A DNA stretch of 64,000 nucleotides from Paenilisteria riparia FSL S10-1204 (GCF_000525995.1 NZ_AODL01000002.1:62001-126000); one strand, 5' to 3'; positions 1 through 8,830 are shown, numbered from the stretch's first letter. Notes: generated by a model from the letters alone, not told the origin. Numbers and translations: made by a program.

Positions 1-1
1 A

Positions 2-1900
2 ACGGTGTTTGGCTCAGAGTCTAGCCGCCAAGCTTTCAAATGGCAATTGCTCGACTTGTCTTACAATGAGTTTACACCGATGGAGCGGCAACAGTTTATT
101 TTAAAAGCGTTGTTAAAGGAAAATGAGCCAATCAAATTAATCGCGCTGGCTAATGATTTGAACGTCACGATATCGACGGTCAGCAGCGATTTAACAAAAT
201 TAGAAGATGAATTAATCGGACGTGCCGAAATTGAGCGTAGACGTGGTTATGGTGTGAAATTAATTGCGGATGAGATGGTGAAGCGTACATTGCTTAGTGA
301 TTTAATGACGTTATCGGGGTCTAAAAATTCCCTTTTCCAATTGTTTCAGCAGAAGAAGCAAGATGAGGTGGAGATGCTTGCGGATGAGCGATTGCTTCAT
401 GTTGTGGACAACGCGCTAATTCAAAAAGTGGAGCAAAATGTGCGTGCTTGGCGCAAGGATTTGGCGTATGAGATTACGGATGATGCATACTTGACGCTAG
501 TTGTGCATATTGCGATTTCAGTGGAGAGAATGATTAACGGGAATTATTTGCAGGAGATGAAGCCAGAACAAGAATATTTTCGGAATTTTCCAGAATTTGT
601 TGTGGCGAAAGAATTGCTAGCGGCATGTTTGGAAATGGAGCCGTTTGTTGTGCCAGATGGGGAAGCGTTTTATGTGACAATGCATATTCGTGGGGCGAAG
701 GCACAAGGTGAGACGGGTATTTTCTCTGGGAATGAGAATGTGCAGGCGGTGACCATAGCTAAGCGCTTGATTTCAAAAGTGGAGTCGGAACTTGGTAGTC
801 ATTTTCAGGAGGCATCATTGCTTAATGGCTTGACGGCGCATTTACGGCCAGCGTTACGGCGGATGGATCAGCAAATGCGGATTCACAATCCATTGATTAA
901 AACGATTAAACATGATTATCCGGAGCTTTTTCAAATTGTGAAGGTGGCATTTCGAGAAATTTACCAGCAAGCGGGTGTGCCGGATGAGGAAATTGGTTAT
1001 TTGGTTCTGCATTTCGGGGCAGCGTTACTACAGAAAAATGAAAGTCGTGTTTTCTCGGGGCTTGTCGTTTGTTCGAGCGGAATCGGAACGTCGAAAATGT
1101 TGGCTACGCGCTTAAAACAAGCATTACCGCAATTGAAAGATTTGCAAAATGTCTCGTTGTTCGAGCTTTTAAATCAGCAAAATACGAAACATTTCGATGT
1201 GATTGTGTCGACGATTGATCTTGGAAAAGTGGATTTTGAGTATTTTCTGGTGAGTCCGATGTTGTCGAATCGGGAAATTTCGCAAATTGAAGTTTTTTTG
1301 AAGCAGAAGGAAATGTTTATTCCGCAGAGGGCGCCGCAAGAACAAGAGGAGCAGATGACATTGCTTGAGGCGGTGCATCATTTGGAGGCGGAGCAGGAAT
1401 ATACGAACACGGTTTTGGCGATTTTGAAAGGGTTTCAGGTAGCCAAGATGGAGGAGACACAGCATAATTTGGAAGATACGTTGCGCGCGGTTTGTATGGC
1501 GATGTTTGAGCAAGAACGGGATATTCAGGTGGAAATATTACTGAAATCATTGCTAGAACGCGAAAAATGGAGCGGATTTGGTATTCCAGAAACGCAGTTA
1601 GCGCTGTTTCATGTTAGAAATGAGTTTGTCCATCAGCCAGTGTTTCAGGTTTTTACGTTGCAGGACGCAGTAGATGTGCCGGCAATGGGAGGCGGGAATG
1701 TGGCGGCTACGACATTACTTGTATTGCTTGCGCCAGAGAGGCTAGCACCGCAGGGCTTGGAAGTGATGAGTTTTATTAGCGCGATGGTTGTGGAGAGCGG
1801 GGAGACGACGCGGCTTTTGGAGTCTGGGAACGGAGCGGACATTACGGCGTTTGTGATTAGTAAATTAAATCAATTTTTGCAAGATATGAGGAGGAAATAA
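2..1900 (+). CDS. mtlR: Mannitol operon activator MtlR (5'-truncated by the window edge)
   Basis: PTS-controlled transcriptional activator of the mannitol operon. Reading starts inside the gene: the frame is open to base 2, and a complete MtlR is about 690 residues against 632 here, so only the N-terminal helix-turn-helix start is missing. Visible in order: DNA-binding HTH (QQFILKALLKENEP onwards), two PRD domains, a galactitol-type EIIB domain with the phosphorylatable Cys in VVCSSGIGTSK (codon at 1070), and a C-terminal EIIA-like domain with His in ALFHVRN (codon at 1610). In the family, PRD phosphorylation by HPr activates and EIIB/EIIA phosphorylation inhibits. The name rests on the domain order and on mtlF and mtlD following directly (2-base gap to mtlF). 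mtlA, if present, must lie upstream of the window. Confidence 0.88.
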   Translation, partial: TVFGSESSRQAFKWQLLDLSYNEFTPMERQQFILKALLKENEPIKLIALANDLNVTISTVSSDLTKLEDELIGRAEIERRRGYGVKLIADEMVKRTLLSDLMTLSGSKNSLFQLFQQKKQDEVEMLADERLLHVVDNALIQKVEQNVRAWRKDLAYEITDDAYLTLVVHIAISVERMINGNYLQEMKPEQEYFRNFPEFVVAKELLAACLEMEPFVVPDGEAFYVTMHIRGAKAQGETGIFSGNENVQAVTIAKRLISKVESELGSHFQEASLLNGLTAHLRPALRRMDQQMRIHNPLIKTIKHDYPELFQIVKVAFREIYQQAGVPDEEIGYLVLHFGAALLQKNESRVFSGLVVCSSGIGTSKMLATRLKQALPQLKDLQNVSLFELLNQQNTKHFDVIVSTIDLGKVDFEYFLVSPMLSNREISQIEVFLKQKEMFIPQRAPQEQEEQMTLLEAVHHLEAEQEYTNTVLAILKGFQVAKMEETQHNLEDTLRAVCMAMFEQERDIQVEILLKSLLEREKWSGFGIPETQLALFHVRNEFVHQPVFQVFTLQDAVDVPAMGGGNVAATTLLVLLAPERLAPQGLEVMSFISAMVVESGETTRLLESGNGADITAFVISKLNQFLQDMRRK

Positions 1901-1902
1901 GG

Positions 1903-2337
1903 ATGGTAGCATTAGAAAATAAGGATATTGCGCTGAAACAGGCGTTTAGCACGAAGGAAGAGGCGATTACGGCGGCGGGGCAGTTGTTAGTGGAGCAAGG
2001 CTATGTGGATGCGCCTTATATTGAAAAAATGAAAGAACGTGACGCGATGACATCGACATTTATCGGCAATATGGTGGCGATTCCGCATGGTACGGATGAT
2101 TCGCGTGATATGATTAAAAATTCGGGGATTGTGTTGTTGCAAGTGCCAGACGGTGTTTCGTTTGATGGCAATGAGGTAAAAGTGCTGATTGGGATTGCGG
2201 GTGCTGACGGGGAACATATGGATTTGCTTAGCAGTATCGCGATTGTGTGCTCGGAGGAAGAGAATGTGGCGCAAATTGTTGCGGCTGAGTCGAAACAGGA
2301 AATCATTGCTTTCTTTGAAGGGAGTGAGAGCGCATGA
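1903..2337 (+). CDS. mtlF: Mannitol-specific PTS enzyme IIA
   Basis: Cytoplasmic phosphocarrier that takes phosphate from HPr and passes it to the mannitol EIIB domain. 144 residues, the usual length for a free-standing EIIA of this family. The active-site histidine is His62 in the motif IPHGTDD. The AGGAGG of its ribosome binding site lies inside the last codons of mtlR. Its stop overlaps the mtlD start (ATGA), so the three genes are translationally coupled. MtlR is known to be regulated by the phosphorylation state of this protein in Bacillus; that is family knowledge, not visible here. Confidence 0.93.
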   Translation: MVALENKDIALKQAFSTKEEAITAAGQLLVEQGYVDAPYIEKMKERDAMTSTFIGNMVAIPHGTDDSRDMIKNSGIVLLQVPDGVSFDGNEVKVLIGIAGADGEHMDLLSSIAIVCSEEENVAQIVAAESKQEIIAFFEGSESA

Positions 2338-3479
2338 TGGCAGTACATTTTGGTGCTGGTAATATTGGACGGGGGTTTATTGGGCAACTGTTGCATAAAG
2401 CGGGGTATCATGTAACGTTTGTAGACGTGAACAAGACAGTTGTGGATGCGTTGAATGAAAAGCAGGAATACAATGTTATTTTGGCAGATAATTCGAAACA
2501 AGTCGATATGATTACGAATGTGAATGCGATTAATAGTCAAGAAAATCCAGAACAAGTTATCCGCGCGATTTCAGAAACGGAGCTCGTGACGACTGCGGTA
2601 GGTCCGACCATTTTGCCATTTATTGCGAAAGTTTTAGTGGCGGGAATTAAAGCCAGGACAGCTATTCAAAAACCGCTTATCGTTATGGCTTGTGAAAATA
2701 TGATTGGCGCATCGGCTTCGCTCCAGGAATATGTATACGCGGAGTTGACGGACGCGGAGAAACAATACGCGGATCAGTTCATTTCGTTTCCAAATGCGGC
2801 GGTGGATCGTATCGTTCCTAATCAGACACATGATGATCCGTTAACTGTTTTAGTGGAGCCATTTTATGAGTGGGTAGTGGAAGAAACGGCGATTAAGAGC
2901 GAAGTTCCTTTCATTCCAGGCATAACATACGTGAAGGATTTGACGCCATATATCGAACGCAAACTTTTCACGGTAAACACTGGCCATGCAGTAACAGCTT
3001 ACATCGGTCATATGAAAAATATCGATTCGATTGAAGCCGCGATTCATAATGATAAAGTGCTGTTTGCGGTCCGTAGCGCACTAGAAGAGACTGGAGCGTT
3101 ATTAGAAAAGAAATTTGACTTCTCACACAAGGAACATCAAGCTTATATTGACAAAATTATCGAAAGATTCAAAAATCCTTACATCTCTGATTACGTATCT
3201 CGTGTTGGGCGCTCGCCAATACGTAAACTAGGGCCAAATGACCGCTTTGTACAACCAGCGCGTCAGTTTGTTGAAGCTTTCAATGAAACACCAAAAGCAT
3301 TAGCAGATGCCATTGCGGCAGCGCTTCGTTTCAATAATCCAGAAGATGAAGAAGCGGTTGAATTACAGGCTTTAGTTGCAGCAGTAGGTCTCGAAAAGGC
3401 AATTGCTGATGTGACAGGCATAGAAAGTTATTCCAAACTATTTGAAAAAGTAAAGGATTCTTACTTAAAACTGGCATAA
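2334..3479 (+). CDS. mtlD: Mannitol-1-phosphate 5-dehydrogenase
   Basis: Oxidises mannitol 1-phosphate to fructose 6-phosphate with NAD+, the last step that brings mannitol into glycolysis. 381 residues, full length. The N-terminus shows the NAD-binding signature of the family (HFGAGNIGRGFIG), and the catalytic region contains KLFTVNTGHAVTAYIG with the conserved Lys, Asn and His. The first of two adjacent ATG codons (2334) is preferred because it gives the same spacing to the HFGAGNIGRG motif as known MtlD proteins. It overlaps mtlF by 4 bases. Confidence 0.96.
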   Translation: MMAVHFGAGNIGRGFIGQLLHKAGYHVTFVDVNKTVVDALNEKQEYNVILADNSKQVDMITNVNAINSQENPEQVIRAISETELVTTAVGPTILPFIAKVLVAGIKARTAIQKPLIVMACENMIGASASLQEYVYAELTDAEKQYADQFISFPNAAVDRIVPNQTHDDPLTVLVEPFYEWVVEETAIKSEVPFIPGITYVKDLTPYIERKLFTVNTGHAVTAYIGHMKNIDSIEAAIHNDKVLFAVRSALEETGALLEKKFDFSHKEHQAYIDKIIERFKNPYISDYVSRVGRSPIRKLGPNDRFVQPARQFVEAFNETPKALADAIAAALRFNNPEDEEAVELQALVAAVGLEKAIADVTGIESYSKLFEKVKDSYLKLA

Positions 3480-3528
3480 AGAAAGCGAATTATGCTACAC
3501 TTTTCTTAGAGAAGTGAGGCGAAGAGTC

Positions 3529-3840
3529 ATGAATACAATAAAAAAAGATGTTCATCAGTTTTTAGTAGAAAGAGGATGGGAAGATCAATACCAAGCCCCA
3601 AAAGATTTAGCTATCTCACTAACATTGGAAGCGTCGGAGCTGTTAGAATGTTTCCAGTGGAAAAGCGATAAAGAGGCAGTAGCGCAAAAACGTGTAGCGA
3701 TGTCAGAGGAACTTGCTGATGTATTTATTTACGCAACGCAACTTGCTATTGCCCTTGATTTAGACATTAAAGCGATTGTTCAGGAGAAGCTAGCCAAGAA
3801 TGCTACGAAATATCCGCCAAAAAGCGTCAAGCAAGATTAG
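3529..3840 (+). CDS. MazG-like nucleotide pyrophosphohydrolase
   Basis: Probable house-cleaning enzyme that hydrolyses non-canonical nucleoside triphosphates to monophosphate and pyrophosphate. 103 residues, the size of the short MazG-like/RS21-C6 group. The metal-binding acidic motifs are visible: EASELLE around residue 29 and EELADVFIYATQLA around residue 65. The open frame extends upstream to 3514, but ATG 3529 is chosen because the GAGGCG ribosome binding site sits 5-9 bases before it. A possible extended -10 (TGCTACACT, 3493-3501) lies in the gap after mtlD, so it may be transcribed separately from the mannitol genes. The exact substrate cannot be read from the sequence. Confidence 0.8.
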   Translation: MNTIKKDVHQFLVERGWEDQYQAPKDLAISLTLEASELLECFQWKSDKEAVAQKRVAMSEELADVFIYATQLAIALDLDIKAIVQEKLAKNATKYPPKSVKQD

Positions 3841-3914
3841 ATGCTTTTTCGCGATTTTTTGTACATTTTTTCATGAAAGTTCATGGTTTTGTCATGGATT
3901 ATATTTTTTATACC

Positions 3915-3923
3915 TGCTATACT
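3915..3923 (+). promoter_or_regulatory. Extended -10 promoter of the MreB-like gene
   Basis: TGCTATACT is an extended -10 element about 70 bases before the MreB-like start. The best -35 (TTGTCA, 3889-3894) is 23 bases away, too far, so an extended -10 promoter is the simpler reading. Inference only. Confidence 0.4.
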
Positions 3924-3991
3924 TAATATCGGATAGCTATTGGAACAGTGATGTTTTTGAAAATGAGCTTTTTGGAAAGTGGGAAAAAATT

Positions 3992-5005
3992 ATGGGGAAA
4001 CCGACAATCGGTATTGATATCGGAACGGCAAATATTAGCATCTACTCAGATACGGAACAAATGATTTTTCATGAACCTACCGTTCTAGCATATGACACGA
4101 AGAAAAATAAAGTATTAGAAATTGGTCACGAGGCGAAAGAGTTAGTTGAGAAAACGCCCGGATCTATAGCAGTTATTAGTCCGCTTCAAGGCGGTATTAT
4201 TGTTGATTTTGATATGACATTACGTCTTATAAAGAAGGTTGAAAGCCGCGTTAGTGCAACAACTGGTAAACGTTTTAAACAGATGAATTTGGTTGTTTCT
4301 TTACTGCCAGGTGCAACAAACATTGAACGACAGGCTATTGGTGACATTCTCTTCTCGTTGGGTGTGAGATCGCTTTATTTTATAGAAGGTTCGCTCGCGG
4401 CTACAATCGGTTCAGGACTCCCATTTGAGAAACCGACGGCAAACGTCATTGTAGACATCGGTGCTGGCAAAATTACGACATCGCTCGTATCTTATGGCGG
4501 TATTGTAACAAGTGCAACAGTTCGCAAAGCAGGTAATGAATTAGATCGCGAAATCGCTCAATTAGTACGCAATAAATATAATGTGTTGATTGGTCTCGAA
4601 TCTGCTGAGAAAGTGAAGTGGCAATTACACTGTGATATGCAGGATGCCAGCGAGATGATTGAAATCGAAGGTCGTGATTTAGTGACAGGTTTCCCGATTA
4701 CAATCGAAGTAGCGTCAAGTGAATTTCAAGCAGGTGTGGATGAGTTCTTAAATCGTATCTTAAGCGTTGTTCAAACAACATTGGAAAACAGCCCACCCGA
4801 ACTAAGTGGAAACATACGAGCAAGCGGTTTGACCTTGACTGGTGGTGGCGCTTTATTAGACGGGCTACCGGAGTGGTTAAACAGCAAAGTTTCCGTACCA
4901 ATTCATGTTGCAAAAGCACCATTCGAAGCTGTAGCGGTAGGTACAAGCATGGCAATGCAACACATTGAACGACTTATAAATATCGAAAAAGTAATCCCGA
5001 GATAA
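3992..5005 (+). CDS. MreB/Mbl-family actin-like protein
   Basis: Actin-like ATPase of the rod-shape family that would polymerise at the membrane and guide lateral wall synthesis. 337 residues, normal for the family. Phosphate 1 motif at the N-terminus (GIDIGTANISIY), PLQGGIIVDFD in the connecting region, phosphate 2 (VIVDIGAGKITTSLVSYGG) and the adenosine motif LTLTGGGALLDGLPEWL. The open frame runs 64 residues further upstream, but ATG 3992 starts exactly at the family N-terminus and has a GGAAAGTGGG ribosome binding site. It is not next to mreC/mreD, so it is probably an accessory paralogue (Mbl or MreBH type) rather than the main MreB. A terminator follows 7 bases after the stop. Confidence 0.88.
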   Translation: MGKPTIGIDIGTANISIYSDTEQMIFHEPTVLAYDTKKNKVLEIGHEAKELVEKTPGSIAVISPLQGGIIVDFDMTLRLIKKVESRVSATTGKRFKQMNLVVSLLPGATNIERQAIGDILFSLGVRSLYFIEGSLAATIGSGLPFEKPTANVIVDIGAGKITTSLVSYGGIVTSATVRKAGNELDREIAQLVRNKYNVLIGLESAEKVKWQLHCDMQDASEMIEIEGRDLVTGFPITIEVASSEFQAGVDEFLNRILSVVQTTLENSPPELSGNIRASGLTLTGGGALLDGLPEWLNSKVSVPIHVAKAPFEAVAVGTSMAMQHIERLINIEKVIPR

Positions 5006-5011
5006 AAAACA

Positions 5012-5045
5012 ATGGAGAGTGTGATTCATGCACTGTCCATTTTTT
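5012..5045 (+). terminator. Rho-independent terminator after the MreB-like gene
   Basis: Ten-base arms ATGGAGAGTG and CACTGTCCAT (one mismatch) with a 9-base loop, followed by five T. Confidence 0.75.
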
Positions 5046-5078
5046 GTATAAGAAGCAGTTTTTAAAAGTTATAATTAT

Positions 5079-5111
5079 TACCTTGTATACATTTGAAATA
5101 CAAGGTATACT
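5079..5111 (+). promoter_or_regulatory. Sigma-A promoter with overlapping palindromic operator
   Basis: -35 TTGTAT (5083-5088), 17-base spacer, -10 TATACT (5106-5111). A perfect inverted repeat with 10-base arms, TACCTTGTAT at 5079-5088 and ATACAAGGTA at 5098-5107, spans from the -35 to the first bases of the -10. A repressor bound here would block RNA polymerase. The cognate regulator cannot be identified from the sequence. Confidence 0.7.
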
Positions 5112-5162
5112 AGTTTCAGGCAAGTTTTACAACATAAAAAAATGGAAAGATGTGATTAAGAC

Positions 5163-6404
5163 ATGAAAAGCAAGCGAGCACTCAAGGTAAGCCTAATCAT
5201 TATAGGGAGTATACTAATCTTACTTGGAGGCTTAACGATTCTAAACAAAACTTATCATACTAGCTATGACAAGATGGATACAACGGATCAATCTTTTTTC
5301 AAGCAACTAAACACGCTGTACACTAAAACAAATAAGAAAGCGCTATGGCAAGGATATAATTTGGCGGAGGACCCTGTCTTATTTGTCAGAAAAGGCGATC
5401 ATCTTAATTTTAGCGAAGATACAATAAATTTAATTCGTGGAAATGTTTATGCAGTTGGTGTGAAAGGGTTGGAAGGAAAATGGTATGCAACGAAAATCAA
5501 GATGCCTCGTTCTTACAAAATGCCAGATGTGTATCGTTTAGCTGTAACAACTCCGGGTATTTGGTCTACATGGAACCCAGTAGGGAATTTTTCTTCTTTT
5601 TCCACAAATGATTCTGGACAAGAAGTGCGTTCTAATATGCAGTTAGCTGATAGTTCCTATGTGTACTATTTTAAATATGGTAAGAATAACATCGAAAATC
5701 CAGTGAAAGCGTCACAGTCAGCGATGCCGTTTTTCGCGCATGAAGCTTTTCACTATTTACAGCAATACGATTGGAAATCAACGGACGGCAATATTGATGT
5801 AGCTTCTAAAAATGCTGAATGGTATAGCTTATTAGGGCTACAATACAGCATTTTAGACACAATCATGGATGCAACCGGGAAACAGGATGAAGTAGCACTG
5901 AAAAAGGCATTATCTGACTATGTTGTCGTATCTGATGCTCGAAGAAAACAGGATAAAAGCGACTATCAAAATGAAAAACAGCATGAAACAATTGAAGGTA
6001 CCGCAACGTACGTCGGAATTAAAGCATCTGCAATTACGGGTGGTCAGCCAAAACAATTGAAACTACTAGAAGGCGCTAGAGACGAGAAGAGTAGAAGATT
6101 TTCTGTCTTATTTGAAGGTATTGCCTATGATCCAAGCTTTATTTCAGAGATTAAATGGAACCGCTACGACTCAGGTGCACTGCTTTCTTCCGCGCTAGAT
6201 GAAGTAGACAGTCCAAACTGGCAAACAATGTTCAACAAAAAAGCCAGCGCAAATCAAGCTTTTACACTAGATGATGAATTACATCAACTAAACAATCTAG
6301 CAAAACCGCGAGCGCTCTCTGAAATAGAGAAATCGTATCATTTTACGGATATTCAAGCACTAAGCAAAAAAATAGTAGACGGTTTGAAGGCTAGCGATAA
6401 TTAA
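5163..6404 (+). CDS. Membrane-anchored protein with HExxH zinc-protease motif
   Basis: 413 residues, no family recognised with certainty. An N-terminal hydrophobic segment (about residues 8-27, LIIIGSILILLGGL) after a basic start should anchor it with the bulk outside the cell. HEAFH at residues 193-197 fits the zinc-protease motif HExxH. About 80 residues later comes HETIEGTATYVG (274-285), whose Glu278 could be the third zinc ligand, as in gluzincins. Single-gene unit: own promoter with a palindromic operator 50 bases upstream, and the neighbour downstream is on the other strand. A peptidase role is inference from two short motifs; the protein could be a non-catalytic relative. Confidence 0.6.
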   Translation: MKSKRALKVSLIIIGSILILLGGLTILNKTYHTSYDKMDTTDQSFFKQLNTLYTKTNKKALWQGYNLAEDPVLFVRKGDHLNFSEDTINLIRGNVYAVGVKGLEGKWYATKIKMPRSYKMPDVYRLAVTTPGIWSTWNPVGNFSSFSTNDSGQEVRSNMQLADSSYVYYFKYGKNNIENPVKASQSAMPFFAHEAFHYLQQYDWKSTDGNIDVASKNAEWYSLLGLQYSILDTIMDATGKQDEVALKKALSDYVVVSDARRKQDKSDYQNEKQHETIEGTATYVGIKASAITGGQPKQLKLLEGARDEKSRRFSVLFEGIAYDPSFISEIKWNRYDSGALLSSALDEVDSPNWQTMFNKKASANQAFTLDDELHQLNNLAKPRALSEIEKSYHFTDIQALSKKIVDGLKASDN

Positions 6405-6434
6405 AAAACGCCTCACCTAGTCTTGGCGAGACGT
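6402..6434 (-). terminator. Terminator of the small membrane protein gene
   Basis: Read on the minus strand, ACGTCTCGCC and GGTGAGGCGT pair over 10 positions counting two G-U pairs, with a 7-base loop, then six T. The plus strand pairs less well and lacks a T run. Confidence 0.75.
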
Positions 6435-6441
6435 ATCTAAT

Positions 6442-6624
6442 TTATCTATATGAATAAGAGCGGTTGCGTTTTCGTTTGGCGCGAATCATAAATAAAATAC
6501 CAAACACAACAAAGACAACCGAAAGCAGACAAGTAATAAAGCCTACAATTCCAGAAATACTAAATGAAAATCCAAAGCCAAAAATGCCCAAGATAAGTAG
6601 TAGTATGCCGATAAGTTTGCTCAT
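6442..6624 (-). CDS. Small two-helix membrane protein
   Basis: 60 residues, two predicted membrane helices (about 4-25 and 28-48) and a strongly basic C-terminus (RAKRKRNRSYSYR). No family name can be given from the sequence. It is judged real because AAGGAG lies at good spacing before the ATG, a minus-strand terminator follows directly, and the composition is that of a membrane protein. It is transcribed alone and convergent with the HExxH protein gene. Confidence 0.65.
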   Translation of the reverse strand: MSKLIGILLLILGIFGFGFSFSISGIVGFITCLLSVVFVVFGILFMIRAKRKRNRSYSYR

Positions 6625-6758
6625 AGAAAAACTCCTTTCAAAAATTAAGTATGTAAACTATTATAACTAAAAATATAGAAAAAAAATAAGGGCATTTCGG
6701 CATGAAATGAAAATGAAATACTACACTAAACAATATATTAAACATTTCATAAGGTTTT

Positions 6759-6790
6759 AAAAAAGATGAATAGTAATATTCATCTTTTTT
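6759..6790. terminator. Strong bidirectional hairpin without an obvious gene in front
   Basis: Thirteen-base perfect arms (AAAAAAGATGAAT and its complement, 6759-6771 and 6778-6790) around a 6-base loop, with A and T runs on both sides. It looks like a terminator, but the genes on both sides start away from it, so it may end a small RNA or be a leftover. Confidence 0.5.
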
Positions 6791-6914
6791 TGGCTATATT
6801 AAAGCATTTTTTTCAAAAAATATTTTTTGTGTGTTTAGTAAGTAAAACATTCTTTGCTTAAAGTACTATTTCTCGTTAAGATGAAGAAGATTAAATGAGA
6901 AAAGGGGAAAGAAC

Positions 6915-7931
6915 ATGAAAGATTATATCGTAGACCGCTCGTACAAAGCATCAATGGGGATTGCTAATGCGGTGCTTGTAACGTTAGGAATTGGTTTATT
7001 ACTGCAAACGATTGGACAAATGATAGGTTTTGAATGGCTAGCGCAAATTGGAGCAGTTGGTAAATTACTCTTAATTCCAGGTCTAGGTGTTGGTATAGCG
7101 ATATGCCTTGGTGCGAATACACTCGTTGTGATTAGTGCAGCGGCCGCGTCAGTTATTGGCGGAGGCGCAATTCTCGCGTTAGACAACGGTGGATTTTCGA
7201 TTATCGGCGGGGAACCAATTGGTGCGATTCTAGCCGTGATTGTAGCCGTGTGGGTCGGAAAACGTGTTACTGGTAAAACAAATTTCGACATGATTTTAAT
7301 TCCAGCTGCGTCGCTTTTAGCAGGGGGTATTAGCGGATTGCTTTTCTCCAAAATTATGGCACCAGTTTTGACGGCTGCTAGTGGCGGGATTACATCGCTT
7401 GTGTCGGGTTCGCCGATTTTGTCTTCCATGGTGATTTCACTTGTGTTCGCGATTCTTATTTTGAGTCCAGCATCATCGGCGGCGCTAGCAATTGCATTAC
7501 AGTTAGATCCTACGGCGAGCGCTGCGGCACTTATCGGTTGCTCGGTTCAGTTTGTTTCTTTTGCTGTGCTAGGATTTCGTGATAATAATTGGGGTGCTTT
7601 TTTCGCACAACTGATTTGTACACCAAAATTGCAGACGCCAAATATTATTAAGCGCCCAGCGGTTATGGTTGTACCGTTACTTTCAGCCGTGATTGCCAGC
7701 CCTATCGGCGTATTGGTATTTCATTTGCAAGCTTCAGCGGAAGTTGCGGGAATGGGATTATGCGCTTTTGTAGCACCGCTGTATTTAATCGCAAATTCAG
7801 GATGGCTTGCGTTCGGTGCGTTTGTATTAGTAGCAGTCGTGATTCCAGCTGTGATTGCACTTATTGCCAGACCATTTTTACTGCGATCATCGTGGCTACG
7901 AAATGGAGATTTACGAGTGGAATTAGAATAA
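6915..7931 (+). CDS. PfoR-type PTS EIIC-like membrane protein
   Basis: 338 residues made almost entirely of hydrophobic, glycine-rich helices (about eight to ten segments). It matches my memory of the PTS_EIIC_2/PfoR family, named from a Clostridium perfringens gene once thought to regulate perfringolysin. It would be the membrane part of a sugar or organic-acid transporter, but no EIIA or EIIB gene lies next to it and the substrate is unknown. ATG 6915 follows an AAAGGGGAAAG ribosome binding site. A long terminator follows the stop directly. In Bacillus and Listeria such proteins often stand alone, so isolation is not a sign of damage. Confidence 0.7.
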   Translation: MKDYIVDRSYKASMGIANAVLVTLGIGLLLQTIGQMIGFEWLAQIGAVGKLLLIPGLGVGIAICLGANTLVVISAAAASVIGGGAILALDNGGFSIIGGEPIGAILAVIVAVWVGKRVTGKTNFDMILIPAASLLAGGISGLLFSKIMAPVLTAASGGITSLVSGSPILSSMVISLVFAILILSPASSAALAIALQLDPTASAAALIGCSVQFVSFAVLGFRDNNWGAFFAQLICTPKLQTPNIIKRPAVMVVPLLSAVIASPIGVLVFHLQASAEVAGMGLCAFVAPLYLIANSGWLAFGAFVLVAVVIPAVIALIARPFLLRSSWLRNGDLRVELE

Positions 7932-7937
7932 CATAAA

Positions 7938-7995
7938 AAAAGAGGATGAAGTAGGAAATCGATATGATAAACATCGACTCCTATTCATCCTCTTT
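7938..7995. terminator. Long terminator hairpin after the PfoR-like gene
   Basis: Arms AAAGAGGATGAA and TTCATCCTCTTT extend inward through TAGGA/TCCTA and TCGAT/ATCGA to give about 23 paired positions. It would work in both directions. Confidence 0.8.
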
Positions 7996-8830
7996 CCTCG
8001 TGATGTGTCGGAATTTGTCTGAATAACTGGATTTAATAAAAATAGCGGAATACGTTAGCTTCCAAAAACAACCGGTAGACCTGAATTAGAAAATCCCGAT
8101 ACTTACTAGATAACAATGTAACTAATAAATATCAACTACCATAGGTTATTAAGTAGAAACGTAAACTGAATACGAAACTTTTTCGCTAGACATATTAGAA
8201 GTGAGGTAAAATAATTCTAATATGTTTGGAGCGCATGTCACGTAATTCCGTATTCCTTGCCCTGACGAGTGGGTATAACTCTTGACGCGACCTTTTCATT
8301 TACCGTGGCCTTCCTCAAGCTCCCGCAAGACTGACCAGTTACTAAAATTTCCTTCACCAGACGATATCCGACTATAGCAAAGCTTGGGTATCTCATCCAT
8401 ACATCTATATGCACAATTAGTGAGACAAAACATATAGATTACTCGCACGATATTCCATCAAAACAAACATCGCTTTCGTTAACGAGAATGGAGAATAAGA
8501 TACGAAAACTTGTGCAAACTAGAATCAAGATAATCGCATGACACTTCAATTAAAAAATTCGTCTTAAAAACTGGCGGCTCCGACATTGTCATTGGTTAAC
8601 TTACAAAACTGATTCTTGGCATCCGTGGCTAATTTGTCCTTTTCACCATTTCGCTTATTTTTCAGTCTGTGCGATTCTGTCACCCAATCACCTCTTGTTC
8701 TTTTGATACTAAACAATATCCGTTTTTTCTTAAGTTGAAACATAAAAAATTAAAAATGATACATTGGAAACATGTCTTAATAATCATAAATGGTTTTTAT
8801 TCGCAATTAATGATGTCAAAAGTAACTAAT
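7996..8830. other. Gene-poor 835-base stretch with two inverted repeats
   Basis: No open frame here reads like a conserved protein. Visible structure: an 11-base perfect inverted repeat ACATATTAGAA / TTCTAATATGT (8190-8200, 8215-8225), a 9-base perfect inverted repeat ATCTATATG / CATATAGAT (8403-8411, 8431-8439), and one small minus-strand frame with a good ribosome binding site (8564-8683). No transposase, tRNA or known riboswitch signature was seen. It could hold an untranslated RNA or decayed DNA. Confidence 0.4.
8564..8683 (-). CDS. Possible 39-residue small protein
   Basis: A GTG-started frame of 39 residues (begins VTESHRLKNKRNGEK, ends NDNVGAASF), hydrophilic and rich in Lys and Asn. 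The only support is AGAGGTGA at about the right distance before the GTG. No family is recognised. It lies in an otherwise empty region and could be chance or the rest of a decayed gene. Confidence 0.25.
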   Translation of the reverse strand: MTESHRLKNKRNGEKDKLATDAKNQFCKLTNDNVGAASF

